Source: Laspinema palackyanum D2c | Lineage (GTDB): Bacteria > Cyanobacteriota > Cyanobacteriia > Cyanobacteriales > Laspinemataceae | NCBI RefSeq assembly: GCF_025370875.1 | Contig: NZ_JAMXFD010000026.1 | Location: 1-64,000, forward strand | Direction of reading: 5' to 3' | DNA length: 64,000 bases | In this document: one piece after another, positions 10,029 to 19,484 of the stretch | How positions within the stretch are numbered: position 1 is the first letter of the stretch | How the letters are laid out: each line of letters opens with the position of its first letter | The notes under the pieces: model-generated | Told to the model about the DNA's origin: nothing | What the model saw: the letters and a program-made list of their open reading frames with translations, nothing else | Database searches by the model: none | Translations under genes and position numbers: made by a program

Positions 10029-13000
10029 CTATACCCTCCGTAAATCCAAGGTGAGAGGATATTCCCGACTGGGTAAAACCGATCGCACCTGAATCTCCCC
10101 TGGAGTATGTCCCAAGGGAACAAACCGCGTAATCAGTCGGCTATGAGCTTCCCGGGAGTTGAGGGGGAAGGTACTCCAGTCTACACCCCCTGGATGTTCG
10201 GCGTAGTAAGTGCAACCTCCGAGCGATCGCCTCTGCCAGGTATCCACGATATCAAAGACTAAAGGAACATGAGGGTCGATCGCCGGATGTAGTCCTGCTG
10301 CTACTGTGCGGGCACGATAGCGGACTCCTGCTACACATTCTCCTGCTGTATCCGTCCCTTGTAAGGGCACGGGATAGCCGTTACAGGTGACACTATGCCG
10401 TCCCGGGGTGGCATTCCTCAACAGGACCTGGATGCGCTCCATTGAGGAGTCTACATACCTTGCTGTCCCTGTGGTTGTGGCTTCTTCTCCTAACACATAC
10501 CAGGGTTCGATCGCCCGTCGCAGTTCCAGTTCAACTCCCTCTCGCACGATCGCCCCATATCGAGGAAACCGGAACTCTAAAAATGGCTCAAACCACTCCC
10601 ACTCAAAGGGATAACCGCTATCGGTTAACTCCCGCAGGATATCCCGAAAATCCAGGGCGATGTAATACGGCAATAAGAAGCGATCGTGTAAAATCGTCCC
10701 CCAGCGCACCAAATTTCCGCTGTAGGGTTGTTGCCAAAAGCGGGCAACCAGGGCGCGAATCAGTAATCCCAGGACCAGTGCCATGTGCGGATGAGGGGGC
10801 ATTTCAAAGCCCCGTAATTCCAGCAATCCCAGTTGATTTTTCCAATTTTCCACCGGATACAGTTTATCGATGCAAAACTCACTGCGATGAGTGTTGCCGG
10901 TGACATCGATCAGGAGGTTCCGTAACAGGCGATCGATGACGTTGGGGGGAACCTCGGTTTTGGGGACTAAATGTGCCAGGGCGATTTCTAGTTCATATAA
11001 ATTTTCAAACCGCCCTTCATCGACTCGCGGGGATTGGCTGGTGGCCCCGATAAATAAGCCGGAAAATAGGTAAGATAAGCTGGGATGGTGCTGCCAGTAA
11101 GTGATTAAACTCCGCAGTAAGTCGGGACGACGGAGTACAGGACTCTCCTCTAGGCTTGGGCCGCCTAGGGTGATGTGAGAACCGCCTCCAGTGCCGATGC
11201 GGATTCCATCTTTGGTGTATTTTTCCGCATCTAGGCGGCAGAGTCGGGCTTCTTCGTAGAGACAGGTTGTGGTTTCCACCAGTTCTTGCCAATTCGCGGC
11301 AGGATGCAGATTGACTTCGATTACGCCGGGATCTGGGGTGATTTGAAAGCCTTGCAGACGCCGATCGCGCGGTGGGGTAAATCCTTCAATGTGGATGGCA
11401 TAGCCGGTTTCGCTGGCAGCATCTTCGATAGAGGCGATCGCATCGAGGTAGTTTTCTGCGGCACTAATCGGCGGCATGAAACAGTACAAGTTTCCCTCTC
11501 GCACTTCCACACATACCGCGACTTTAACGCTGTTAACGGTATCCACCCGGTGAGGTTTCTCACCTACTCGACTGCGGACTCGATTCAAGATATCCCCCAA
11601 CGGGTGAAAACTGTCCTCGGGATTGACTTCTGCTTCGGTTTGGAGTTCTTCCTCCGCTGCCCAATTCATCGCACTCAGGGGTAAGCGAAACCCTGCGGGA
11701 GAATCTCCGGCAATTAAGGCGAGGCGATCGCCTGGGGGATGCCAAGGACCTGTTACCCAGCCCTCTGTCCCATCCCTTTTAGTCCAAATTAAGGGCAGAA
11801 CATAAGCACAGAGGTCTTTGTCCGGATTTTTGTCATAAGCGGCGATGATACAGTTTGTATCCACCCCTAGCCGTTGGGCAACTGCGGTGATGAAAATTTG
11901 AGCATCTTTGGGGGTATAATTTGTATCCCCGGTTTCCGGAAGGGGACTGTGCCAAATCGGAACCCCATCCTTGCGCCAATAACAGCCTAATGCCCAGCGG
12001 GGTAAGGGTTCCCCGGGATACCACTTGCCTTGACCCTCATGCAAGAGTCCTCCGGGGGCGAAGCGTGTGCGTAATTGGCCGAGCAACCCCCAGGCTAACT
12101 GGCGTTTTTCTGTCCCTAGCGCCCCAGTGTGCCATTGAGCCGACTCGCGATCGTCCTGGGAAACAAAGGTCGGTTCTCCCCCCATTGTTAATCGCACATC
12201 TGCCGCTTGTAACTGCGCCTCGACTGTCTCACCTAACTGGGTGATGACTTGCCATTGTTCTTTTGTATAAAATTGAGTCACCCTCGGTTGTTCTTCCATC
12301 CGGGTTACAGTGACGGAATAGGTTAAATCGCTCTCACAAGGACCGATTGAGCCGGTGACAGGTTCGGCATTTTTGGGGTCAGCCGCCGCCGCGAGGGGAA
12401 TATGTCCCTCAGCGGTGAGGATTCCCGAGGTGGGGTCGAGTCCAATCCATCCGGCCCCTGGGAGATATACTTCGGCCCAAGCGTGTAAATCTGCTTTATC
12501 TGCCTCCGGTCCCGGAGGACCTTCTAAGGGGGTTTCATCGGGTTTGAGCTGGATTAAATAGCCGGAGACAAATCGCGCCGCTAACCCACAATGCCGCAAA
12601 ATTTGGACTAATAACCAAGCGGTATCGCGACAGGAACCGAGGCGTTTGGAGAGAGTTTCTTCACAGGTTTGAATTCCCGGTTCAAAGCGGACGGTATAGG
12701 CGATATCCTGTTGGAGTTTTTGGCTGAGGTTGCCAATAAATGTGGTGATGAAGGGGTTGGATTTTTCCAGTTGATTCACCCATTCAGTTAACCCGGGTCC
12801 GGATTCTTGAATTTGCAAACAGGGTTGCAGTTCAGCGGCGAGTTGTTCGTCGTAGGTAAAGGGGTAGGAACTGGCGTACTGTTCCACTAAGAAATCAAAG
12901 GGATTGATGGGATGAAGTTCGGCGATTAAATCTACCTGAATCTGGAGGTGACTACTCATTTCAGGGAAGTTCACTCGGGCCATAAAATCACCGAAAACTC

Positions 13001-13169
13001 CTTGTCGCCAATACAGGGAATGATTCTCCGGTGTAATGTTTAAGGCATAACTTTGAATCGGGGTGCGGCAGTGGGGAGAGGGACGCAAGCGGAGGACATG
13101 GGGACCCAAAACCGCAGGGCGATCAAAACGGTAGATTGTTTGATGGTTGAGGGCAACTTTAACAGACAT
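10029..13169 (-). CDS. transglutaminase-like family protein with DUF2126
   Basis: 1046 residues. An N-terminal bacterial transglutaminase N-domain (about 1-90) is followed by a transglutaminase-like cysteine-peptidase core with Cys180 (RLGSCRDTAW), His229 (ADLHAWAEVYLP) and Asp245 (GLDPTSG), all present. The rest, from about 300, is the large DUF2126 region (for example LTMGGEPTFV, GTGGGSHITLGG). Such proteins are usually encoded with shorter transglutaminase and alpha-E (DUF403) genes, which are absent here. The family is thought to cross-link or process peptides, possibly linked to ATP-grasp peptide synthesis, but its substrate is not established. No signal peptide is seen, so it is probably cytoplasmic. 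Confidence 0.9.
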   Translation of the reverse strand: MSVKVALNHQTIYRFDRPAVLGPHVLRLRPSPHCRTPIQSYALNITPENHSLYWRQGVFGDFMARVNFPEMSSHLQIQVDLIAELHPINPFDFLVEQYASSYPFTYDEQLAAELQPCLQIQESGPGLTEWVNQLEKSNPFITTFIGNLSQKLQQDIAYTVRFEPGIQTCEETLSKRLGSCRDTAWLLVQILRHCGLAARFVSGYLIQLKPDETPLEGPPGPEADKADLHAWAEVYLPGAGWIGLDPTSGILTAEGHIPLAAAADPKNAEPVTGSIGPCESDLTYSVTVTRMEEQPRVTQFYTKEQWQVITQLGETVEAQLQAADVRLTMGGEPTFVSQDDRESAQWHTGALGTEKRQLAWGLLGQLRTRFAPGGLLHEGQGKWYPGEPLPRWALGCYWRKDGVPIWHSPLPETGDTNYTPKDAQIFITAVAQRLGVDTNCIIAAYDKNPDKDLCAYVLPLIWTKRDGTEGWVTGPWHPPGDRLALIAGDSPAGFRLPLSAMNWAAEEELQTEAEVNPEDSFHPLGDILNRVRSRVGEKPHRVDTVNSVKVAVCVEVREGNLYCFMPPISAAENYLDAIASIEDAASETGYAIHIEGFTPPRDRRLQGFQITPDPGVIEVNLHPAANWQELVETTTCLYEEARLCRLDAEKYTKDGIRIGTGGGSHITLGGPSLEESPVLRRPDLLRSLITYWQHHPSLSYLFSGLFIGATSQSPRVDEGRFENLYELEIALAHLVPKTEVPPNVIDRLLRNLLIDVTGNTHRSEFCIDKLYPVENWKNQLGLLELRGFEMPPHPHMALVLGLLIRALVARFWQQPYSGNLVRWGTILHDRFLLPYYIALDFRDILRELTDSGYPFEWEWFEPFLEFRFPRYGAIVREGVELELRRAIEPWYVLGEEATTTGTARYVDSSMERIQVLLRNATPGRHSVTCNGYPVPLQGTDTAGECVAGVRYRARTVAAGLHPAIDPHVPLVFDIVDTWQRRSLGGCTYYAEHPGGVDWSTFPLNSREAHSRLITRFVPLGHTPGEIQVRSVLPSREYPLTLDLRRV

Positions 13170-13232
13170 TTAGGGTGACGCAGGGAGAGTGCAATGGAAA
13201 GAAGAGGTGGGGGGAATTAAGCGGGCGATCGC

Positions 13233-13799
13233 CTAGGATAAGCGCTGACCGCAATTCGCACAAAAACGGTCATTTTCTTTCACCGGCGCACCGCATTGGG
13301 GACAAAAATTTTGCCGGTAAGATTGGGTCGATTCTCCTATATTCATGGACATATTTCCCATCCGCATTTCCATCGGATTCATTCGCATTTCCATATCCCC
13401 CATTTTCATGGGTTTCATGGGTTCCATTGGTTTCATGGGTTCCATTGGTTTCATGGGTTCCATTGGTTTCATGGGTTCCATTGTCGCCGCTGGGGGGGGT
13501 TCTACGGTTTGCATGGGTAGCACTTCAGCCGTCTCCAAATTCGGGGTCGTGCCGATCGCACTCATGGAGGACCCTTGCAACTGCACATAATGCGGACCGC
13601 GATCGCTTTCTATTCGCAAAATGAAACCCCCGGCATGGCGATATAAAATCGGGAGGGCGGTCCATTTTCCCGTGTAAAATCCGCTACTTGATTGCTGCTG
13701 TTGCCCGGGAACAGTCCCACTGAGGGTCACAATCGTTTGATTGTCCTGATTGTCAACAAAAACCTGCTGGCCATTACCCAGGTTACACAAATATGCCAT
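13233..13799 (-). CDS. zinc-ribbon protein with Met/Glu/Pro/Lys repeats
   Basis: 188 residues. A globular N-terminus of about 85 residues (YVQLQGSSMSAIG) is followed by a linker made of MEPMKP repeats and further Met-rich sequence (MGDMEMRMNPMEMRMGNMSM). It ends in a zinc ribbon of two CxxC pairs (CPQCGAPVKENDRFCANCGQ). It lies 63 bp downstream of the DUF2126 gene start, on the same strand. No function is assignable. The Met-rich linker could bind copper or simply be flexible; this is speculative. Confidence 0.75.
   Translation of the reverse strand: MAYLCNLGNGQQVFVDNQDNQTIVTLSGTVPGQQQQSSSGFYTGKWTALPILYRHAGGFILRIESDRGPHYVQLQGSSMSAIGTTPNLETAEVLPMQTVEPPPAATMEPMKPMEPMKPMEPMKPMEPMKPMKMGDMEMRMNPMEMRMGNMSMNIGESTQSYRQNFCPQCGAPVKENDRFCANCGQRLS
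13411..13482. repeat. four exact 18-bp tandem repeats (coding)
   Basis: GGTTTCATGGGTTCCATT is repeated four times without change. On the minus strand it encodes the MEPMKP units of the zinc-ribbon protein. The lack of any silent difference indicates very recent expansion by slippage. Confidence 0.9.
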
Positions 13800-14294
13800 A
13801 ACCGAACCTCAAACGTTATTAAACGAGGATCTTTTCTAGTTTAGGATAGTTTGGGACAGAAACAACCCTTGAATCGGAAACGAAACAAATTGAAATTAAA
13901 CGCAGGATTATTTAATAAACCACCCCCCAAATTTTCAGATTCCGTTGGGTTCTCTAGCAGAACCTGCCCCTGCTATTGCCTCTGAACCCGGGGAAGAGTT
14001 GAGAGGGTCTGGGAAGGGTTTCTCGATATCAAGAAACGGTGACAAAATGCGGAATAGTTTCCGTGAAGAGGTGCCCAACATCAAGAATTGATGACAAACT
14101 GGGGGGCTTGATAGAGTTTGGGAATAAGTCTAATAAAAGTACAGTGAAACTGATCCGAGTCAAGAACCCGGTTATGGCAACGGGCTTGATGAGGGGTAAA
14201 CAGGTAGTCTGGTAACTAACATCAACCGTCGGTTTAAATATAAAGGAAAAACCTCGTGAATTCTTGAATAACTATCAGTTTGGGGGCCGACTTT
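13800..14294. other. 495-bp intergenic region
   Basis: No ORF or RNA gene recognised. Two loosely similar 22-mers, ATCAAGAAACGGTGACAAAA near 14028 and ATCAAGAATTGATGACAAAC near 14080, form an imperfect direct repeat about 52 bp apart. Their role is unknown. Confidence 0.4.
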
Positions 14295-14495
14295 TCACTC
14301 CACCACTTTGATTAATCCCAGATGTAATCCCTGATAAATTTTATCAACTAAGTCTTGTTCTCGTTCTCCGAGATAACTGCCGCAGAGGAGGCGCATCAAT
14401 TGGGATTGATCTTGACGGCTAATTCGACGAGAATTCAGAATTTTTTCCGTCAGTTCGCCTATGGTAGATTCTGATGACCGATGAGAGGCGGACAT
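14295..14495 (-). CDS. small conserved cyanobacterial protein of unknown function
   Basis: 66 residues from the ATG at 14495 (MSASHRSS); an in-frame ATG at 14507 would add four residues. The protein is mainly helical and charged (IGELTEKILNSRRISRQDQ, LMRLLCGSYLGEREQDLVDKIY). I recall this pattern as a small conserved cyanobacterial family without assigned function. It is monocistronic. Confidence 0.65.
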   Translation of the reverse strand: MSASHRSSESTIGELTEKILNSRRISRQDQSQLMRLLCGSYLGEREQDLVDKIYQGLHLGLIKVVE

Positions 14496-14753
14496 AAGTA
14501 TAATCACGGTTAAATTATAGGTTCTTACTTTTCTAATTTATGTGTTTTTCCCCTTGACGGGTGTGATGTTTTTGGTGTAATGTCGCGATCGCGATCGGTA
14601 AGCGGGAGTGATAGCAGTCACTGAAAACCATTCCTATCAAGGGATTGCGCCATTATCTGTGGAGCATTCGCCTCCCCTTCTTTCCCAGGGTTTCCCCAGG
14701 TTTGTGAAGTTTCTTAAAACTTCGCCATCTGACTTCAATAAAATTGGGGCAAA

Positions 14754-14813
14754 CCGGACTTGCCCCAGATTTAATATCAACCCTATAGATGTAGGGTTGA
14801 GGCGCAAGTCCGG
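14754..14813. repeat. nested inverted repeat
   Basis: Outer arms are CCGGACTTGC (14754-14763) and GCAAGTCCGG (14804-14813). Inner arms are CAACCCTA (14778-14785) and TAGGGTTG (14792-14799). It could fold as a long stem-loop RNA or be a small dispersed element. Confidence 0.55.
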
Positions 14814-14888
14814 GCACAGAGGTCCCTTCCCTCTCAAGTTACATGGAGAGGACAGCCAAGCTCAACTTACCTGCTGCCCATCAACGGT

Positions 14889-14937
14889 TTGAGGCGCAGT
14901 CTCCCTTGCCGGTTGAGGTGCGGAGACTGCGCCTCAA
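14889..14937 (-). terminator. perfect 16-bp stem, possible terminator of the DUF2267 gene
   Basis: TTGAGGCGCAGTCTCC (14889-14904) and GGAGACTGCGCCTCAA (14922-14937) pair perfectly around a 17-nt loop, 31 bp past the DUF2267 stop. There is no T-tract, so it may be a dispersed palindrome rather than a true terminator. Confidence 0.45.
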
Positions 14938-14967
14938 GAGGTTATCCTATCGTGATAACCCTCAGAT

Positions 14968-15744
14968 TTAGGCTTGATTCCAGAGTTCCTTCACCTTACC
15001 GGGTAGCCATTGGGCAATTTCTGCAATTCGCTCACTGGAAAGTTGCTCTTTGGTGGCGGCAAATACGGCTTTAACCACTCGTTCTGCATCGGTGAATTCC
15101 GGCATCGAACCTTCCTGAGCAATCCGGAATAAAAAGCGATCGTCTTTAATAATTAAAGGCTGACGGATCCGGCTAATAAATCCCACAAAGGGATTCGTAT
15201 CTTTCCATAAATCTGCCACTTCCATGTTCAGGGTTTTATCGGCAGTGGGTTGGGCTTCGGTATGGAGTTCTGCGCCAATGCGATCGGCAGCTTCAGTGGT
15301 CATCACATCTCGCATGACCCGATACACCACCACGGTCAAATCCCGGGCATCAAAGATATCATTTAGGTTCGCTTCCAGCATCACCTTTTCCAGAAATCCC
15401 ACATTCTCAGTCGCAATGGGAACCCGGGGACGCCCAAACCCATCAGCGGGAGAATGAGACTCCATTTTTTTAAGAGTTTGGCGACCTTTCTCGGTTAACG
15501 TGGCTTGTTCCAAAATAATAGGAGAGGCGGAATTGCCCTCCTCTGAATTGCCACTAACCTGAGCCTTAATATAGGCTTTTTCATTCAAGTAGTCTAAATT
15601 GTCGAGCAATTCTTTCTGGGTGACTTCTTGCTCAGAAAAATCCATCAGGTTCAAGTTGACTTGAGCATCTGCCTGATTTTGGCTGCTTTCCTTAATTTTT
15701 TTCAAAACGATGTAAGCTACATCATCACGGAGTCCGATTGTCAT
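14968..15744 (-). CDS. DUF2267 domain protein
   Basis: 258 residues from the ATG at 15744, chosen because GGAG (15751-15754) lies 6 nt upstream; an in-frame start at 15756 adds MENF but has no such site. The N-terminal 110 residues look like a winged-helix-like unit (TQKELLDNLDYLNEKAYI, ATLTEKGRQTLKKM). The C-terminal 140 residues match DUF2267 (LTVVVYRVMRDVMTTEAADRI and IAQWLPGKVKELW). DUF2267 proteins are small helical bundles of unknown role. The N-terminal extension hints at regulation, but that is inference. Confidence 0.75.
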   Translation of the reverse strand: MTIGLRDDVAYIVLKKIKESSQNQADAQVNLNLMDFSEQEVTQKELLDNLDYLNEKAYIKAQVSGNSEEGNSASPIILEQATLTEKGRQTLKKMESHSPADGFGRPRVPIATENVGFLEKVMLEANLNDIFDARDLTVVVYRVMRDVMTTEAADRIGAELHTEAQPTADKTLNMEVADLWKDTNPFVGFISRIRQPLIIKDDRFLFRIAQEGSMPEFTDAERVVKAVFAATKEQLSSERIAEIAQWLPGKVKELWNQA

Positions 15745-16261
15745 AAAATTCTCCAAAGTTTTTTACCGGCAATCCCTAGGTGCGATCGCCCTGGTAATTC
15801 CCCTGATTTAAAAAGGTTAACTTTACTGCAAAATCCCCCCGGTCAGGTAAAATTCTGCCGCTCCCGCTAACCCCTCATTTTCAGAGAGAATCGGATTAAG
15901 TTTATTAAAAACTCATCCCCGGGCAATGAACCAAGGATTGCTGACATTTATTTAGTCTTTCCCTACCCTATCGTTGGGGCTAGAAAAAATCCTCTGCCTG
16001 TAGGATGACAACCCTTTCAGCCTACAGAAGGAAATTAGGGAACCTGGGATTTTTATTGGCCTCGGTTAAAATCCCTGGAATTTAAGAGGAAATCCCTTTT
16101 AAAATCATTAGAATTATTCAAAATCCCCCCGATTTAACCCGGTTACTCGGAATAACAGGGCATCCTATGACTTTTGCCATTTCATAGAGATACCCTATTC
16201 CCCCGTGAGTTCGGCGGAGGGTTTACGATGAATTCAAGGAGGTCCAACCCGGTGATCCCGA
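15745..16261. other. 517-bp intergenic region
   Basis: AT-rich, with no ORF I would support. CTGTAGG (15998-16004) and CCTACAG (16021-16027) form a small hairpin. Promoter elements for the leftward DUF2267 gene should lie in its left part. Confidence 0.4.
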
Positions 16262-19200
16262 TCATCGTTGCAACAGGAACTGCTCGCCGTAACTTAATAA
16301 ATCCTCCAGGGTTTGGAGACGATTTTCCCAAGTTTCAATCTGATAGGGTTTTTGCAAAGAATAGAGATTCATCCAACCCCGAAACTGGCCGCGAAATTCC
16401 CTCAAAACCGAACGGGCTTGCTCAAGATTTGGCCTGGAAGGATCACTCGCCAACTGGTCCAAGGCTTGAGTTAATTGCAATCCCTTATCCTTAAACTGGC
16501 TCAAGTCAACCTCTCTCATGGACAACTCTTCAGTATCCCGCAGAAATTGCCATTCCCGTTGCAATCCGGTAAAGCGAGCAACAGCAGCAGCAAAGGGTTC
16601 GCGGTAGGGAATGGGAGTGCGATCGCCTAAAGCAGAAGGTCCTTGAGTCCGCTGAAAAATTCCATTCAACACCGGGTTAAGATTTTCTGCCGCAAACAGC
16701 GCATATCCTCCCACCGACTGATTCCTTAACGCCTGGATTTGGTCTACGGCAATAATCTCCGGTAAATCCAACAGCCGAATCGCCGGTAATATCAAAGCCG
16801 CACCTAGATCTTCCTGATTAATCCAAGGTTGCGCCAACTGTTCTAGGCGGTTTGTATCCATTGCATAAGTCATGGGTACAACTAAGTCAACCTCCCCGCG
16901 ACGGGCCCATTCTTCCCAATTTTGTTGAATTTTGTTGCGGCGATCGTGAGGATTCAAGGGAAACACTGCCACGGACAAGATTAAGTCAGAACGCAGAGTC
17001 CGCAGCAGTTGAGAGGCATCAGCGACAAAACTATCAATTTGACGCACCCGAAAATCAGTCCATTGCTGCCACAAATCGCGATCGCTTGGACGAATCGTCA
17101 TCGGGTCTACGCCGGTTAAATTCTGAAACTCCTGGCGCGCCACCTTCCCATATCCATAAGTGCGTTCCGCACTCGGGTCCTGAAAAGGATATCGAATATA
17201 ATCTAACTGCACCCCATCCACTTCATACCGAGTCGCAATTTCCTCCAAGAGATTTAACAAATAACTGCGAACCTCGGGATTTGCCGGGTCCAAAAAAGGC
17301 TTCGTTTGTCCTGGGGGAATCATCTGTCCCTGGTTGGTATAACCCGCCCAATCGGGATTAGCTGCAATCACAGGACCGGGATAATTCGGGTCTAAATTGA
17401 GTAAAACATTGTGTCGCTGATTCCCGGCAGCAAAGGTCCAAACCCAGGCGTGTAACTCCATGCCGCGATCGTGAGCTAGTTTGACCGCTACAGCTAGGGG
17501 GTCCCAATTTGCAATTAAGGGATTCTGCTGCGGTGCCACCTGGGAGGGATAAATCGGATATCCGGCATTGATGGTTTCAAAAAAGACCGTATTAATCCCC
17601 GTAGCGGCGAGATTGTCAAAAATCCGGGCTAGACCCTGTTCTGAGCCCGCCCGCACAATGGAACCGCGATCTAACCAGATTGCGCGGATTTCCGGTTGAG
17701 CGAGTACGCCATTGGTGGGATAGTTTTCCCACAGGAGATCGCGAATTTCCACCCATTTAGCGCGAGCACCGGCATAGTCCTGTTGCTGAACTAATTGGGG
17801 GAATTCCAACAGCAGCGATCGCGCCGTGACGATCGCCTCATGAGTAGGAACAAACGCCTGTTCTATCTGGGCGATCGCCTCCCCAGTGTCCGTCTCTTTC
17901 TTCTCCCCCACCGAATCCAGGGATGTAGAAGCGACGGAAATTTTATCCGTCATCTCCTCATCAGTCTCAAAACGAGCTTGCTCAGGACCTTGAGCATGGA
18001 CGGAAGCAGTAATCAAGGCAGTTTCCACCCGTCCTAAGAGATTTTCCAATTCTTGCCGCATCTCGATCGCCTGGAACGAGGGAATCGGCAATGGCCCTTG
18101 CTCCACCATCAGTCCCGGAGGTGCCGTTTCTTCCGCCGGATCCAACTCACCCAGTTCAATCTCTGCTACTTGTGCCGTTGTCCTCTGGGAGGGAACCGCA
18201 CTCCCGGGAAAGGAGGGGAGAGTATCCCCAGGAGAGGGACGTGCCGGTGCTTGGGGGACGGGCGCGGGTGCTGGAACCGGACTACTGGCGGGGGCCGCTT
18301 CTGGCTGTTGCCTCCGTTGCATCTGCGCTTCCCGCAATTGTTCTGCCTCACTTTGGGCGGGAGATGATGGGGCCTGAGATTCAGGCGGGGGTGGGGGATT
18401 CTCCTGACCCGCTATCGTGCGATTGACTAGGGGTCCCCGTTGGAGTTCACTTCGCAGGAGGGCCGCCCGTAACCAGGCGCTATCATACTCTACATCTGCA
18501 TGGTTGCCCCATTCCCAGCCGAAAAAGGTCGTGCGATCGCTAACTAGAACCGCTGGATTCCCCGGTGCAGGACCCCAGGTGGTCATCACTTCGGTGTTAT
18601 AGCCACTCGGCGCTAAAATTCCCCCAGGAATGGCGATGCGGTTGACCTCTGGGGGAATCCAATTGGAGGGACAGAGCATTTCAGTCCGGCAATAGAGGGG
18701 TTCCATCGGCGTCGGTTGGGACAACGGACCTTGCCAAGTTCCCCCCAGGGTGGCAGTTAAAGCGTGACGAATCCCCGCTGCGGAATTCACTCCTAACGGT
18801 CCTGAGACGATCGCATGAACCCCTTGACTGAGTAAACTTTCCAGGGCCAGGGCCTGTTCCACGGTCCAGGTGGCAATATTGGGGATAAACAGGACGGTAA
18901 TATTGGCCTCGCGGGCATCATCCAACAGGCGATCGAGTTCAATCGTCTCATAAACCAATCCTGCCGCCCGTAAGCGGGCATCGATCGCCTCCCATTGGGC
19001 TTGATTTTCCGAACTGCGGACCACTCCTAAGCGCAATGCGGAGTTTTCCGTCAGGGGTTGGGAGGGCACTCGACCCGGAGTCGTTTCGGGTGCCGTTTGA
19101 CTTAGGGAGGTTTCAGGAATGTTCGTTCCCGGTGGAGTCGGCTGTGCGATCGCCCCGGGGACTGGGGCACTGAGGAGCCCTAAACTCGCCACCACAGTCC

Positions 19201-19324
19201 CCATAACCCATTGCCCTCGGTTGGGAATCGATGGCCCCTTGCCCCGGTGGGTGTAGATGATCGGGTCGAGCCAGAATTGCACCTTTTTCAAAGATTTTCT
19301 CAGATGATAACGGCGATCGCTCAT
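16262..19324 (-). CDS. GHL10/DUF187-type family 10 glycosyl hydrolase-like protein
   Basis: About 1020 residues from the ATG at 19324 (MSDRRYHLRK), preferred over the upstream start at 19378 because AGGAAC lies 10 nt before it. A positively charged N-terminus and a hydrophobic segment ending PGAIAQ suggest a long signal peptide or membrane anchor. Residues about 75-300 resemble an amidotransferase or beta-galactosidase trimerisation-type fold (VRSSENQAQW, WGNHADVEYDSAWLRAALLRSE). A Pro/Gln-rich linker follows. Residues about 545-880 form the GHL10 (DUF187) TIM barrel, with IRAIWLDRG, GVQLDYIRYP and VDLVVPMTYAMD. It probably acts on a cell-envelope or sheath polysaccharide; the substrate is unknown. 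A helical C-terminal tail ends the protein. Confidence 0.85.
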   Translation of the reverse strand: MSDRRYHLRKSLKKVQFWLDPIIYTHRGKGPSIPNRGQWVMGTVVASLGLLSAPVPGAIAQPTPPGTNIPETSLSQTAPETTPGRVPSQPLTENSALRLGVVRSSENQAQWEAIDARLRAAGLVYETIELDRLLDDAREANITVLFIPNIATWTVEQALALESLLSQGVHAIVSGPLGVNSAAGIRHALTATLGGTWQGPLSQPTPMEPLYCRTEMLCPSNWIPPEVNRIAIPGGILAPSGYNTEVMTTWGPAPGNPAVLVSDRTTFFGWEWGNHADVEYDSAWLRAALLRSELQRGPLVNRTIAGQENPPPPPESQAPSSPAQSEAEQLREAQMQRRQQPEAAPASSPVPAPAPVPQAPARPSPGDTLPSFPGSAVPSQRTTAQVAEIELGELDPAEETAPPGLMVEQGPLPIPSFQAIEMRQELENLLGRVETALITASVHAQGPEQARFETDEEMTDKISVASTSLDSVGEKKETDTGEAIAQIEQAFVPTHEAIVTARSLLLEFPQLVQQQDYAGARAKWVEIRDLLWENYPTNGVLAQPEIRAIWLDRGSIVRAGSEQGLARIFDNLAATGINTVFFETINAGYPIYPSQVAPQQNPLIANWDPLAVAVKLAHDRGMELHAWVWTFAAGNQRHNVLLNLDPNYPGPVIAANPDWAGYTNQGQMIPPGQTKPFLDPANPEVRSYLLNLLEEIATRYEVDGVQLDYIRYPFQDPSAERTYGYGKVARQEFQNLTGVDPMTIRPSDRDLWQQWTDFRVRQIDSFVADASQLLRTLRSDLILSVAVFPLNPHDRRNKIQQNWEEWARRGEVDLVVPMTYAMDTNRLEQLAQPWINQEDLGAALILPAIRLLDLPEIIAVDQIQALRNQSVGGYALFAAENLNPVLNGIFQRTQGPSALGDRTPIPYREPFAAAVARFTGLQREWQFLRDTEELSMREVDLSQFKDKGLQLTQALDQLASDPSRPNLEQARSVLREFRGQFRGWMNLYSLQKPYQIETWENRLQTLEDLLSYGEQFLLQR

Positions 19325-19411
19325 CACACTGTTGTTCCTTATTCCTGCGTCAAGACAGTCAAGGAGCAATTCTAACAACTTTAGGAGCGAATCCGATAGA
19401 GCCCAAGATCC

Positions 19412-19477
19412 GTAGGGTGGGCACTGCCCACCTGCCTTGTCAGCCCTACTACGCGATGTGGGCAGTGCCCACCCTAC
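19412..19477. repeat. 20-bp inverted repeat (GTAGGGTGGGCACTGCCCAC family)
   Basis: GTAGGGTGGGCACTGCCCAC (19412-19431) and its exact complement (19458-19477) are 26 bp apart. Single-arm relatives occur at 27344, 28302 and 37409, so this is a dispersed palindromic family. Confidence 0.8.
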
Positions 19478-19484
19478 AATGACT

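Larger units (their letters stand above)
14508..14967. other. 460-bp intergenic region with two hairpins
   Basis: No coding signal. It contains a nested inverted repeat (14754-14813) and a perfect 16-bp stem (14889-14937), listed separately. Confidence 0.5.

Noticed and set aside
13296-13590. Plus-strand ORFs with HGFHGFHWF or GFMGSIGFMGS repeats
   Set aside because: They are the antisense reading of the MEPMKP tandem repeat in the zinc-ribbon gene.
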